A stretch of 29,422 nt of DNA from a virus. Under the pieces are notes generated by a model. That model ran no database searches, was not told where the DNA came from, and saw nothing but the letters and a program-made list of their open reading frames with translations. The position numbers and the translations under genes are program-made. The stretch lies in the IMG/VR virus record IMGVR_UViG_3300021083_000346, positions 1 to 29,422 of that record, one strand, 5' to 3'. This document shows positions 15,421 to 23,286 of this stretch, in pieces (position 1 is the first letter of the stretch; each line of letters begins with the position of its first letter).

Positions 15421-15808
15421 AGAAACCACCAACGCCAATTATTTGCAAAAGAGCAAGGAGCTGCTGTCCGTACGGGGTTGTTTGTAGCCAATATTGCCAT
15501 TGATTTTTAACGGGCGGCGGCTCAATCGAAACAGTTATTTTATCGATTGTCGCCCCTGTTATGATCGACGGAACTTCGCCGGCCGCAATCAGGTCAGACA
15601 AATAAAGAAGATGCGCTGTCATCAAGTTGATGGCTTGCGTCTGCTGGGCAACGCTCATGCCAGTAAAGCGACCGCCATACCTATTGTTGATATAAAGAAT
15701 GGCACTATTCCAGAACGTCTGGATTGTATTGGCCGGATAAGTTATAGGGCTGGCATAAGGGGCAAATAAAGCCCGAAAGCCAGCATCATTATAATTTATA
15801 GAGGGCAT
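15365..15808 (-). CDS. Head-tail adaptor, DUF4054 family
   Basis: A 147-aa protein starting MPSINYNDAGFRALFAPYASP, with the DUF4054 segments FWNSAILYINNRYGGRF, AQQTQAINLMTAHLLYLSDLI and KNQWQYWLQTTPYGQQLLALL. DUF4054 proteins form the ring under the portal that receives the tail. The strong AAGGGG ribosome site lies at the end of the upstream gene, whose TAA is one base away. The C-terminus (GVGGFYASSSPPGRAG) is also typical of the family. Confidence 0.85.
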   Translation of the reverse strand: MPSINYNDAGFRALFAPYASPITYPANTIQTFWNSAILYINNRYGGRFTGMSVAQQTQAINLMTAHLLYLSDLIAAGEVPSIITGATIDKITVSIEPPPVKNQWQYWLQTTPYGQQLLALLQIIGVGGFYASSSPPGRAGFQFGGVG

Positions 15809-15809
15809 T

Positions 15810-16202
15810 TTACCCCTTGGCTTTTTTGGCAGCCTTTTCCGTTATTTTTTCAGCGCTTTCCGCACTCGCTTCTTTGCCGGTGGTGATTTTGACCATTTTT
15901 GGCGAAGAATTGTCGTTCGGATTCATGTCCTTTGCAACAACATCGGCATTTTTAGCCGTCTTGACTACGGTAATGAACCCAGCCTTTTTATGACGCTGAA
16001 ATGATGGAAGCGACTCAAGATATTCCAAATCTTCATCGCTAACATGAGTGCCGACGCCAAGAGGAGTGATAAGTCCTTTTCCGCCACGAGTTGCGCCACC
16101 TTTGATAAGAACGGTTTTTTCAAGAATTGGCAAATCTCCACCGCCTTTGGTGTAATGGCCATATTTTGTGTCGTTCGTTATCGTAGAGTATACATGAGGC
16201 AT
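15810..16202 (-). CDS. Hypothetical head-region protein
   Basis: A 130-aa protein between major capsid and DUF4054 adaptor. It begins MPHVYSTITNDTKYGHYTKGG, has a beta-like middle (LIKGGATRGGKGLITPLGVGTHVSDEDLEYLE-type region) and a Lys/Ala/Glu-rich tail ending KAAKKAKG. Genes in this place often encode small capsid-associated or head completion proteins of 'VLIKGGA...V.V...dle.L' type, but I cannot name a family. Good ribosome site (AGGGAG, seven bases from ATG). Confidence 0.6.
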   Translation of the reverse strand: MPHVYSTITNDTKYGHYTKGGGDLPILEKTVLIKGGATRGGKGLITPLGVGTHVSDEDLEYLESLPSFQRHKKAGFITVVKTAKNADVVAKDMNPNDNSSPKMVKITTGKEASAESAEKITEKAAKKAKG

Positions 16203-16228
16203 GGGCTGACTCCCTGTTTAATGGTTAA

Positions 16229-16266
16229 AATCTTATATAGCCGGATAACTGAATCTTATATTATCC
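16229..16266 (-). repeat. Direct and inverted repeats in capsid downstream gap
   Basis: The 65-base gap after the capsid stop holds two copies of AATCTTATAT (16229-16238 and 16252-16261) and an inverted repeat GGATAA/TTATCC (16243-16248 with 16261-16266) that could form a weak hairpin just after the stop codon. No U-tract or clear promoter is seen. Confidence 0.35.
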
Positions 16267-16267
16267 A

Positions 16268-17404
16268 TTATATATTGTAGTAGCGAACAACGGCATACGG
16301 ACGCTTACACATCACGCCAGCTGTTGAGTTGCTATAATCTTCTTCGTAGCCTTTAGCGAGCTTCTGTACGCCAACCAAGAAGAATTTCTGCGGAACGACC
16401 TGAATAAAGGTGCGCTTATCATCCGTAGAGGTATCGTCAATGGTATCAGCGAATGCAACAAACACGTTATCGCTGGCATTTGCAGCATTAAGCTGTGGCG
16501 CCGAAACAACGCGAATGGTATCGCCGAAGGTTTCTTTCAGCCAGCCCCAGACGCTCATTCCATAATTGGAAGTGACCGACAGGTAAATGACGGAAGCGGT
16601 GGCAATTGCCAACGTGATTTTAGTTTTGCCTGGCTCGATTGTGTCTTGCGACTGAGTCTGCAGAGCACCAAGGGCTGTGCGGATATCGGCGCAGATTTCA
16701 AGGAAGGTTTTCTGCGACCAATGGAAGCCGCCAACACCAGTTGCAACTTCGACATAAGCCGGAATGCTTGGGTCGTTGAGGAAGCCGTAGGTGCTGTTGT
16801 TGCCATTATTATAACCATAGAAGCAAACAGCATTGCGCTGCACTTCCAGATCGAGAGCGGCTGATTCGCGTTTGGTCTGGCCGCTGTTAACACGCTGGCG
16901 AGCCGCGCGAGCTTCTTCCAGTACGCCGACACGCATACCTTCTTCGAAGCGAATCACGGTGCGGGTATTATAATTGATGTTCCAGTTTGACAAAGGAACG
17001 TTCGTGGCATCGCCATAAGGAACGGCAGTACCAGTATTTTCCAATACTGGCATGACGATTTCTTCATCTTCCCATGAGCCAACAGTGCTAATACCAACGA
17101 TTTCATCGCCCTTGCGTGCGGCGGTGAGAATCTTGACCATCCCAGGCAGCCATTCCTGCAAGAACTGAACCAACGTAGAAATGCTGGCAGTTGTCAAGGT
17201 CTGCTGAATGGTTGGGTAAGCATCCATGGCGAAAGCCGCATCCATCGCTGCAGCGCGCATATCAGCGATGGCGCGTGGCGTCCAACCAATGCCATGATCT
17301 TGAGCGACTTGTGTCAATTCAAAGTCGTCATAATCTTTGCCCATAACGAGGGGAGCAATTTCCCGAGCGTCAAGGCTATAGAGAATATTTGAAGCTTGTG
17401 GCAT
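16268..17404 (-). CDS. Major capsid protein, DUF2184 family
   Basis: A 378-aa HK97-fold capsid protein. The DUF2184 signature is visible: LPGMVKILTAARKGDEIVGI, GSWEDEEIVMPVLENTG, PYGDATNVPLSNWNINYNTRT, RFEEGMRVGVLEEARAARQ, and at the end VQKLAKGYEEDYSNSTAGVMC and KRPYAVVRYYNI. No N-terminal propeptide or scaffold fusion is evident, which fits the separate scaffold upstream. Start with GGGAG nine bases before ATG. It follows the cement protein, the usual order in this group. Confidence 0.9.
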   Translation of the reverse strand: MPQASNILYSLDAREIAPLVMGKDYDDFELTQVAQDHGIGWTPRAIADMRAAAMDAAFAMDAYPTIQQTLTTASISTLVQFLQEWLPGMVKILTAARKGDEIVGISTVGSWEDEEIVMPVLENTGTAVPYGDATNVPLSNWNINYNTRTVIRFEEGMRVGVLEEARAARQRVNSGQTKRESAALDLEVQRNAVCFYGYNNGNNSTYGFLNDPSIPAYVEVATGVGGFHWSQKTFLEICADIRTALGALQTQSQDTIEPGKTKITLAIATASVIYLSVTSNYGMSVWGWLKETFGDTIRVVSAPQLNAANASDNVFVAFADTIDDTSTDDKRTFIQVVPQKFFLVGVQKLAKGYEEDYSNSTAGVMCKRPYAVVRYYNI

Positions 17405-17455
17405 TGGTTTGTTCTCCCTAGTTACTAAATATCGTTGTTATTAATTGTCTTTAGT

Positions 17456-18430
17456 TTAGTTGGTCAGCTTGATAGAGGAAACGCCACCTGTGCTGCTTGC
17501 TCCATAAACACCAACCGTTGCTTTCGGTACCAAAATGTTTGAAGGGCCAGTTACAGCAATCGGATTCGCTGTGGTCTGGCTGTTGTTTACCGTGTAAGTT
17601 CCGGTTCCGCCTGTACCACTTCCGAAAGCAGTTATAACGGTATTTGGAAGAACACCAGTGCCAAACACTTCCTGACCAATCTGAATTTCACCAGATGTTA
17701 ATGTGGTGATTGTCAGCGTTGTACCTATGATATGGGCGTTAGAAGCCGCAAAAGCAGTGGCCGGAACATTCGGAGCAGTCATTGCTTCGCTGCCAACAGT
17801 CTGCTCATTAATCGTGGAAAGATTATAAGTTCCGGTATCACCTGTGCCAGTGCCGAGTGAGGAAATATATGTTCCGCCGGCAACACCAGCCCCAGTTATC
17901 ACTTGGCCAACAGCAAGCTGGCCAACAGCTACAGATGATACGGTCATAACATCATTTACACCGGCGCTTCCACCGGCGGCAATTGAAGCGGTAAACTGGG
18001 TAATTGGCGCGATGCTGTTTAGATTGCCAGTGAGTGGATCGTAGGTAACTAAATCACCTTCATTTGCCGGTCCAGGCAGATTGACAAAGCATTCGCCCAT
18101 GGTCATCAGCTCAACCTGAGTGTTGTCAGGAACAACAAGAGTTGGGGCAAGAGGGCCAGCGGCTACAGTGCCAACTGCAGCATAATTTTTTGGATTGATG
18201 AGAATGCCGCCGAACACCCCAGTTCCACCCACCTGTGCAGTGCCGGAAACTGAGCTGTTGCCAACTGGATCCGGATTAGCGTTTCCAGTAAGCGTGAACA
18301 CATTGCCGACCAGCTGCGGAGTGCCGCTGGAATTAGCAATGTATGATTTTGCGCGGATAGGACCGTCAAAAGAAATTTCGCCAGGGACGCCCAATGCGGT
18401 AAAGATATTTACTGTTTTCTGAAAGCCCAT
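17456..18430 (-). CDS. Capsid cement / decoration protein with duplicated Ig-like insert
   Basis: A 324-aa protein from ATG 18430, preferred to an upstream GTG at 18439 because AGGGAG stands eight bases before the ATG. The first 130 residues resemble phage structural cement proteins ([59 protein letters not shown]). This type is usually about 150-200 aa. The rest adds two similar Gly/Thr-rich units ([19 protein letters not shown]... GTYNLS and [19 protein letters not shown]... GTYTV) before returning to a short core-like end. It stabilises the DUF2184 capsid lattice; the duplicated units are probably exposed. Confidence 0.75.
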   Translation of the reverse strand: MGFQKTVNIFTALGVPGEISFDGPIRAKSYIANSSGTPQLVGNVFTLTGNANPDPVGNSSVSGTAQVGGTGVFGGILINPKNYAAVGTVAAGPLAPTLVVPDNTQVELMTMGECFVNLPGPANEGDLVTYDPLTGNLNSIAPITQFTASIAAGGSAGVNDVMTVSSVAVGQLAVGQVITGAGVAGGTYISSLGTGTGDTGTYNLSTINEQTVGSEAMTAPNVPATAFAASNAHIIGTTLTITTLTSGEIQIGQEVFGTGVLPNTVITAFGSGTGGTGTYTVNNSQTTANPIAVTGPSNILVPKATVGVYGASSTGGVSSIKLTN

Positions 18431-18484
18431 TTTAGTCACTCCCTGTTAATTAATACTATGCTTATGCCCTAGTAATTATCGTTA

Positions 18485-19219
18485 TTATGCCTGTGATGCC
18501 TTGCGCTCTGCGTACTTGCCTTTGCGTCCACCGGTGCTTACAGCGCTATCTAAGCTGAAGCCGACTGTCGCTGGCTTGCGGTCATGCAAGAAGCCAGTTA
18601 ACACTGCGGTTTCCTGACCTTTGGCGCATTTAATGCCAAGCTTGGAAACGCCGTAGGCAGCAACTTCTGATGTGTTCATTTCCGAATGGTCGAACACACC
18701 AACGAACTGAGAAAGCTTGCTGGCGAGCTGGTCACGCGCTGCGGCTTCTCGCATGATGGTTTTGAAGCCATCTTTTTCAAAGGTGCTGACGCGACTATCA
18801 AGACCTTTAATCGCCGAATCCATGGCGTCTTTTTTGTCATCTTCGTCTTTGGCATCCTTTTTCATATCGTCTTCCTCATCTTGGACGCCTTTGCCAGTGC
18901 CGGTTTTGGCGGGCGTTGTGGTTGGCTTGAAATCAGCGTTATCAGCTGCCGGATCCGTTGCTTCGGCGGTCTTTTCGCCATCTTCGCCGCCCTTGCCATG
19001 CTTCTCGATGAGCTTATTCATCTTTGCAATGGTAGGCATAATTTTTTGCATCATGGCATGAGCTTCTGCCATGGACATTTCTTTGTCGCCGCCTTCTTCG
19101 CCTTCGCCAGCGGGCTTGCCTTCTTTACCTTCGTCATTGTCTTTGACAGCCTTGTCTTTAGCTTCCTGATCGCCTTTAGCAGAGTTTTCGCCGCCTTTGT
19201 CGTCTTTTCCGTAAGCCAT
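18485..19219 (-). CDS. Nested in-frame scaffold protein (internal start)
   Basis: Inside the fusion, ATG 19219 (residue 360) is preceded by GCGAGGAGTTAAAGAAA, a strong ribosome site nine bases from the ATG. Translation from there gives a 244-aa protein that is exactly the scaffold part: AYGKDDKGGENS, a highly charged coil, MSMAEAHAMMQKIMPTIAKM helix, and a folded C-terminal end. The arrangement parallels lambda C/Nu3, where the protease gene contains a separately started scaffold. Inferred from the sequence; expression not demonstrated. Confidence 0.55.
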   Translation of the reverse strand: MAYGKDDKGGENSAKGDQEAKDKAVKDNDEGKEGKPAGEGEEGGDKEMSMAEAHAMMQKIMPTIAKMNKLIEKHGKGGEDGEKTAEATDPAADNADFKPTTTPAKTGTGKGVQDEEDDMKKDAKDEDDKKDAMDSAIKGLDSRVSTFEKDGFKTIMREAAARDQLASKLSQFVGVFDHSEMNTSEVAAYGVSKLGIKCAKGQETAVLTGFLHDRKPATVGFSLDSAVSTGGRKGKYAERKASQA

Positions 19220-20296
19220 TTTCTTTAACTCCTCGCTGTCCAGTGCCAAATCGAAATGATCAAACACCATGTGGTTATCTAAAACTGCTACATCATTTCG
19301 CCCTCTATCCACAAGAGCTAAATGATTGCCCCTTAATTTTGTTTGGACATATTCATAGAACTGGCCATCGAATGTTCCGGACTGTTTTACGAACTTGCAC
19401 CAATATCCTAAACTAAGTTCTCGCTTACCCATTCTTATCATATTCAAAAGTGTTTGGCTAAATATTTTTAGTGTTGCGTACAAAACGCCATTTTTGAAAA
19501 CGATGTTTTCTCCTGTAGCACCTTGAATTCCCTTCGCTTCCGGTGGTAAAAGTTTTTTCTCTTCTGCTCCAAGCATATCGTGCTCATCGACAAAGGGTAG
19601 CAACTTGAAACTCTCAATCGCTTCTGCATCTTCAATTTCTGACGCCGGCCGCAACACATAATAAATTTTATCGGGGATACATTCCTTGCTGATACTTTTT
19701 CCCAGATATGGGAAAATACCCGAGCGCGATATAGGATTATTTTCAATCGTGATGTAGCCGTTCTGGTCTTCCATGCGTGCGCTTGGAAAATCATCCATGC
19801 TGGATGACCGCTCCATAAATTCTGGCTTTCTGAATGTCGCTGAAACACCTGGGTGCAAAGGAATAGGCAAGCTATCGAGCTTTGCCCACATGTAGGCGCT
19901 GTGCTCGTTATTCAGGACGGGGCTAATAGGGATTTCATCGCATAAATAGGTAGTGAATTCCACATTTGGATTCTCACTGTAATCGATTTGCTGTATGTCG
20001 CCGGATGGCGCATAGCCGATTTCTTCCTGTGATTCGCGGCGTGCGGCTTGCTCCGGTGTTTCGCCATCTTCAATCTTTCCGCCAGGGAGCGCCCACATTT
20101 CTCCGGCATCGCGCCGCTTGAGTAAAAGAACCGAATCCTTATTGCGGTAAACTATACCGGATGCGCGGATAGCGGAATCTTTGCCCGTGGCCTCGTACGC
20201 AATAGCCACGGCTTGCTTGATGGGCTTGCCAGCTGCGCGCTCGGCTTCTATGTCATTCTTAAACGCAGCTTCGGTATTGGCGTGCTCAAGAGGCAT
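18485..20296 (-). CDS. Nudix - DUF2213 prohead protease - scaffold fusion
   Basis: A 603-aa multidomain head-assembly protein. Residues 1-40 carry the GKPIKQAVAIAYEATGK motif found in phage proteins. Residues 44-150 are a Nudix hydrolase with a complete box: G73, E79, R87-E88, E91-E92, G94. Residues about 180-345 match DUF2213, a capsid maturation protease family (SRSGIFPYLGKSI, YYVLRPASEIEDAEAIESFKLLPFVDEHDML); H239 and S295 (ELSLGYW) are likely catalytic. Residues 360-603 are a Lys/Asp/Glu-rich scaffold. DUF2213 proteins normally start near residue 167 here, so the Nudix part looks like an addition. The final region would be cleaved and expelled during maturation. The product of the Nudix reaction cannot be predicted. 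Confidence 0.8.
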   Translation of the reverse strand: MPLEHANTEAAFKNDIEAERAAGKPIKQAVAIAYEATGKDSAIRASGIVYRNKDSVLLLKRRDAGEMWALPGGKIEDGETPEQAARRESQEEIGYAPSGDIQQIDYSENPNVEFTTYLCDEIPISPVLNNEHSAYMWAKLDSLPIPLHPGVSATFRKPEFMERSSSMDDFPSARMEDQNGYITIENNPISRSGIFPYLGKSISKECIPDKIYYVLRPASEIEDAEAIESFKLLPFVDEHDMLGAEEKKLLPPEAKGIQGATGENIVFKNGVLYATLKIFSQTLLNMIRMGKRELSLGYWCKFVKQSGTFDGQFYEYVQTKLRGNHLALVDRGRNDVAVLDNHMVFDHFDLALDSEELKKMAYGKDDKGGENSAKGDQEAKDKAVKDNDEGKEGKPAGEGEEGGDKEMSMAEAHAMMQKIMPTIAKMNKLIEKHGKGGEDGEKTAEATDPAADNADFKPTTTPAKTGTGKGVQDEEDDMKKDAKDEDDKKDAMDSAIKGLDSRVSTFEKDGFKTIMREAAARDQLASKLSQFVGVFDHSEMNTSEVAAYGVSKLGIKCAKGQETAVLTGFLHDRKPATVGFSLDSAVSTGGRKGKYAERKASQA

Positions 20297-20299
20297 AAA

Positions 20300-20398
20300 T
20301 TATTTCTTATCTTTTTCAATCGCACCTTCAATGACTTTTGTTCCAACATTTATCAGCTTTGTTAAAGCGATAATTAAGAGCTTTAATTCACCTTCCAT
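20300..20398 (-). CDS. Small ORF (32 aa) between Mu-F and protease genes
   Basis: ATG at 20398, stop TAA at 20302-20300. The product is MEGELKLLIIALTKLINVG followed by TKVIEGAIEKDKK: an amphipathic or hydrophobic helix with a charged end. It has an excellent ribosome site (GGGAGGGATGAT), which also contains the stop of the Mu-F-like gene, and its stop lies three bases from the next ATG. The fit in the operon and the ribosome site make translation likely. Function unknown. Confidence 0.6.
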   Translation of the reverse strand: MEGELKLLIIALTKLINVGTKVIEGAIEKDKK

Positions 20399-20399
20399 A

Positions 20400-21275
20400 T
20401 CATCCCTCCCCAAACTTAATAACTGGAACTGCCATGCATCTGCAATTTATCAGCTGCCCTGGCAAACCTTTTTCCCCTGTCATCTTATCAATAACGGGAG
20501 GGTTTGTATATTCAAATATTTTGCCATTAAGTTCGTGGAGGTGAAAATCTCGCGGGCGATTGCTGGGAACGTGACGCCATTCGAATTCCTTTATGCCAAG
20601 CCTACGCACGCGCTCATTGCTCATGCCTTGGAATGCTTTGCGGGTCTGATCAAGCGCTATGGTCTTCGCTCGCCCGTATGTTATGCCTTTGTGCTTCAAT
20701 AGATATTTTACTAAATCTGGTTCGCCAGTACCGCCAACAATGGAACGCATGACCGCCTGTTGAACGCCTGTCAAATATTGCTGGGGAATGGATTTGATCA
20801 GCGATACATTTTCAACCACAGTGGCCTTGATAATATCATTTAATGGTCCATCAATATTGGCTGTCGATAATGATAAGCCACCAGAAAGCTTCTGGACGCT
20901 CATGTGAACGGATTTACTGCTCGCTGCATCGGTCTGACGTGCGAATGATTCGGCAATTTCTTGTGCATTGCGGGCAAATAACGCTTCATATTTTTTCTTG
21001 AGCGCGTTGGTAACGATGCGCGCTTGCGATGATATGCTTGGGTCGGCGTCAAGGGCTGCGGCGTCTTCGGCAAAATATATCTCAGCAGCCTCTCCGGCAT
21101 ATAAACGCTTAAGCTGACGCTCAACGTCTTCCGTCATGCGCCGAATAAGACTTTCAAGCTTCTCATGATAACGGGAAGCTACAGCCATATTCGGCGCGAG
21201 GGCGGTTCCCCGCAGAAAATCAGGCTTAAAACGATTAACCCACTTTTGCTTGCGAACCGTCAGCAGATTGGCCAT
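20400..21275 (-). CDS. Phage Mu F-like head morphogenesis protein
   Basis: A protein of 291 aa from ATG 21275 (MANLLTVRKQKWVNRF); the longer open frame upstream overlaps the preceding gene in another frame and is rejected. The helical N-terminal half (DVERQLKRLYAGEAAE, KKYEALFARNAQEIAESFA) leads to the Mu-F C-terminal domain: ALDQTRKAFQGMSNERVRRLG, EFEWRHVPSNRPRDFHLHELNG and PGQLINCRCMAVPV. Mu-F proteins sit at the portal vertex and may be ejected. It overlaps the upstream gene by about 41 bases. Confidence 0.85.
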   Translation of the reverse strand: MANLLTVRKQKWVNRFKPDFLRGTALAPNMAVASRYHEKLESLIRRMTEDVERQLKRLYAGEAAEIYFAEDAAALDADPSISSQARIVTNALKKKYEALFARNAQEIAESFARQTDAASSKSVHMSVQKLSGGLSLSTANIDGPLNDIIKATVVENVSLIKSIPQQYLTGVQQAVMRSIVGGTGEPDLVKYLLKHKGITYGRAKTIALDQTRKAFQGMSNERVRRLGIKEFEWRHVPSNRPRDFHLHELNGKIFEYTNPPVIDKMTGEKGLPGQLINCRCMAVPVIKFGEG

Positions 21276-21648
21276 CAGCTTCACTTTCTGTTTTAGCTTT
21301 AGCTTCTTCCTCTGCACGCTTGGCGTTTTCATCGCCTTTGGCAGCGGCTTCTTTTTGAGCGGTATAGAAACCATCAAGCATCTGGTAAAGCTGCCCCATC
21401 GTCTTATAATCAAAGACCAGAACGGCGCGCGTATACGGCGTGCCGCCATGCGCTATTTCCATCGCAGCCAAGCGACAATAATTAGGCGTCAAGGCTAGCT
21501 GGAAGCTATTAACAAGCGTGGCTGGCATGTTGAATGCAAAATCATCGGGCGCTTTTTTCAATTCAGCCGCCTTTTTAGTGGTTTCAGTTCCGAGCGCGGC
21601 GGCTATGGCTGATGGTGGAACTTGCTGTCCTTTTAGGTTGTTCTTCAT
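21235..21648 (-). CDS. Hypothetical protein between portal and Mu-F genes
   Basis: A 137-aa protein starting MKNNLKGQQVPPSAIAAALG. The middle (NSFQLALTPNYCRLAAMEIAH, TRAVLVFDYKTMGQLYQMLDG) looks folded; the end is a Glu/Lys/Ala-rich charged tail (KRAEEEAKAKTESEADGQS). No recognised family. Its ATG overlaps the portal stop (ATGA), so it is coupled to the portal. Possibly a head assembly factor at the portal vertex (inference from location). Confidence 0.65.
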   Translation of the reverse strand: MKNNLKGQQVPPSAIAAALGTETTKKAAELKKAPDDFAFNMPATLVNSFQLALTPNYCRLAAMEIAHGGTPYTRAVLVFDYKTMGQLYQMLDGFYTAQKEAAAKGDENAKRAEEEAKAKTESEADGQSADGSQAKVG

Positions 21649-23255
21649 GGGTTAGATTCCTTCTCTTGGGTTGATTTACCTCTATTGCTTTGATTGACAG
21701 GCTGCTCAAGAGCGGCTTCAGCTTCTTGCTGGGCTTCTCTATCGCCTGGACCATCCGGCACAATCGCGGCAATGCCATTATAATCGGAATCAGGATCCGC
21801 CACAATGCGCTGCCTTGAATCTGTGCCGTCGATCGAGCCGCCTTGGATGAGAGCCATATCCCGTTGGGCTTTAAGCAGCTGGATTTCTGCTTGCTCTTTA
21901 TCTGTTGGCGTATCGGTCGGTTTCCAAGCTACCTCAGTTTCAAAAAATGGTATAGAGAATTTTTTCATCACCTCGGATTTAATTAGAAGCGCATGATGGC
22001 GATTGACCAGCGGAGACAAATCATTTTCTTGAATAGATTCAAGGAATTCATGATAAGAGCTTTCTTCATATTCGCCAGATGCCCCGAATCCTTTAGGTGA
22101 TGTGCCTAGCAATTTAGTTGCTGGAACTTCGGCGGCTGCAGCGACCAGCTGGTACTGTGTCATAATGACGGCGTCGAGGTCATTTAATGATGTGTCTTTT
22201 TGGTCGAGCTCTTCATTCTCGCCGATGATTTTTATGCCGAAGTTATTCATCAGCGCTGACCAGAATGTCATCTTCTCAATAAATTGCGGCCCATTGGCCT
22301 CCGCTTCGGTAATATCGGTTTTTAACGAAATTAAGCGCTTGGTCATTGCCAGCATTGGGGCTTCGTTCGCGGTGCGCTCTGCAGCAAATACGCGCTCGGC
22401 AATCTTTTGTGGTGTTGGAATGCCGCCATAAAAATATGTCGGCTTAAGTATGTCCGGCAGATCATCGCCATTGCGCCCGATAATCAAATGGGTGCGATGC
22501 ACGCGCTTGCCATTGATCCGCCACCATGTTGGCTCGTAAAAGTGTTTGCTGGCAGGGTTGGCGGCTGCGTTAGCGTCAAGCTCTGGCGTTATCCAGTATG
22601 GATCCACCTGGCTTATGCCGCGATAGCTACCCTCGACCACGCCATCAATATTAAATGGCAGTTCATAATATAGCGGATCCGTGGAATCAACCTCAAACAA
22701 GGCAATTCGGATGCCGAACTTACGCTCCATGGTTACAAATTCAGCGCAATTTTCTTTAAGCTTAAATGCTTTATCGCGCTTGCGTATATAATCCAAAACT
22801 GCTGGTTTGATTTCTGAGCCATCATTGATGGTGACATCATAGCCATGGCGGACAGCATCGCGTGCCGGCATAGCGCATGCTTTATTAATCAGCCAATTTT
22901 GCGATAATATTGCAGCGGTTTGATACCCGATAAAGGATTGATTCGCATACCATATCATCTGCGCCGGCGCTATATCCCCGCCATAGGAATTTTGGAGTTT
23001 GACCAGCTGCAAATCAGGATACGCCTCATCCATAACCGAGGTCGTGCCGTCATCATTTTGGATTATGGTTTTCTGGTGGGTGAAATCTTCTTTCTTTTTA
23101 CCGCGCTGGATGTTGCGGTCCAGAGATTCAACGACTTTTTGGCGCTCATGCTCCGTGAATCCGCGCCCTAAATCACTATGCGTGCTGAATATCCCACCAG
23201 CCCTTTTTTCAGGAATAACGGTAACGGCTTTAGTTTTTTTTCTGAATAGGGACAT
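21645..23255 (-). CDS. Portal protein, DUF1073 family
   Basis: A 536-aa portal protein. It has the DUF1073 features: YANQSFIGYQTAAILSQNWL, KACAMPARDAVRHGYDVT, FGIRIALFEVDSTDPLYYELPF-like segment, VPATKLLGTSPKGFGASGEYE and EESSYHEFLESIQENDLSP. The C-terminal 80 residues (EAQQEAEAALEQPVNQS and beyond) are acidic and Gln-rich. Twelve copies form the vertex through which DNA enters. It follows the large terminase by about 31 bases and is coupled to the next gene by ATGA. No fusion or truncation seen. Confidence 0.9.
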   Translation of the reverse strand: MSLFRKKTKAVTVIPEKRAGGIFSTHSDLGRGFTEHERQKVVESLDRNIQRGKKKEDFTHQKTIIQNDDGTTSVMDEAYPDLQLVKLQNSYGGDIAPAQMIWYANQSFIGYQTAAILSQNWLINKACAMPARDAVRHGYDVTINDGSEIKPAVLDYIRKRDKAFKLKENCAEFVTMERKFGIRIALFEVDSTDPLYYELPFNIDGVVEGSYRGISQVDPYWITPELDANAAANPASKHFYEPTWWRINGKRVHRTHLIIGRNGDDLPDILKPTYFYGGIPTPQKIAERVFAAERTANEAPMLAMTKRLISLKTDITEAEANGPQFIEKMTFWSALMNNFGIKIIGENEELDQKDTSLNDLDAVIMTQYQLVAAAAEVPATKLLGTSPKGFGASGEYEESSYHEFLESIQENDLSPLVNRHHALLIKSEVMKKFSIPFFETEVAWKPTDTPTDKEQAEIQLLKAQRDMALIQGGSIDGTDSRQRIVADPDSDYNGIAAIVPDGPGDREAQQEAEAALEQPVNQSNRGKSTQEKESNP

Positions 23256-23286
23256 TGTTCCACCATATTATAAAAGGCTGTTAATA

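Noticed and set aside
18686-19228. Plus-strand 180-aa hydrophobic frame resembling a membrane protein
   Set aside because: It is the antisense of the Lys/Asp/Glu-rich scaffold region; antisense of charged codons yields Phe/Leu/Ile-rich frames. No ribosome site and no fit with neighbours.
21276-21449. Long upstream extension of the Mu-F-like frame
   Set aside because: It overlaps the preceding gene in another frame, is Lys/Arg-rich shadow sequence, and lacks a ribosome site; ATG 21275 is preferred.
23256-23286. TATAAT on the minus strand just before the portal gene (26x-27x region of the gap)
   Set aside because: A consensus -10 word is present, but no -35 at suitable spacing and no extended -10; the gap is short and operonic.
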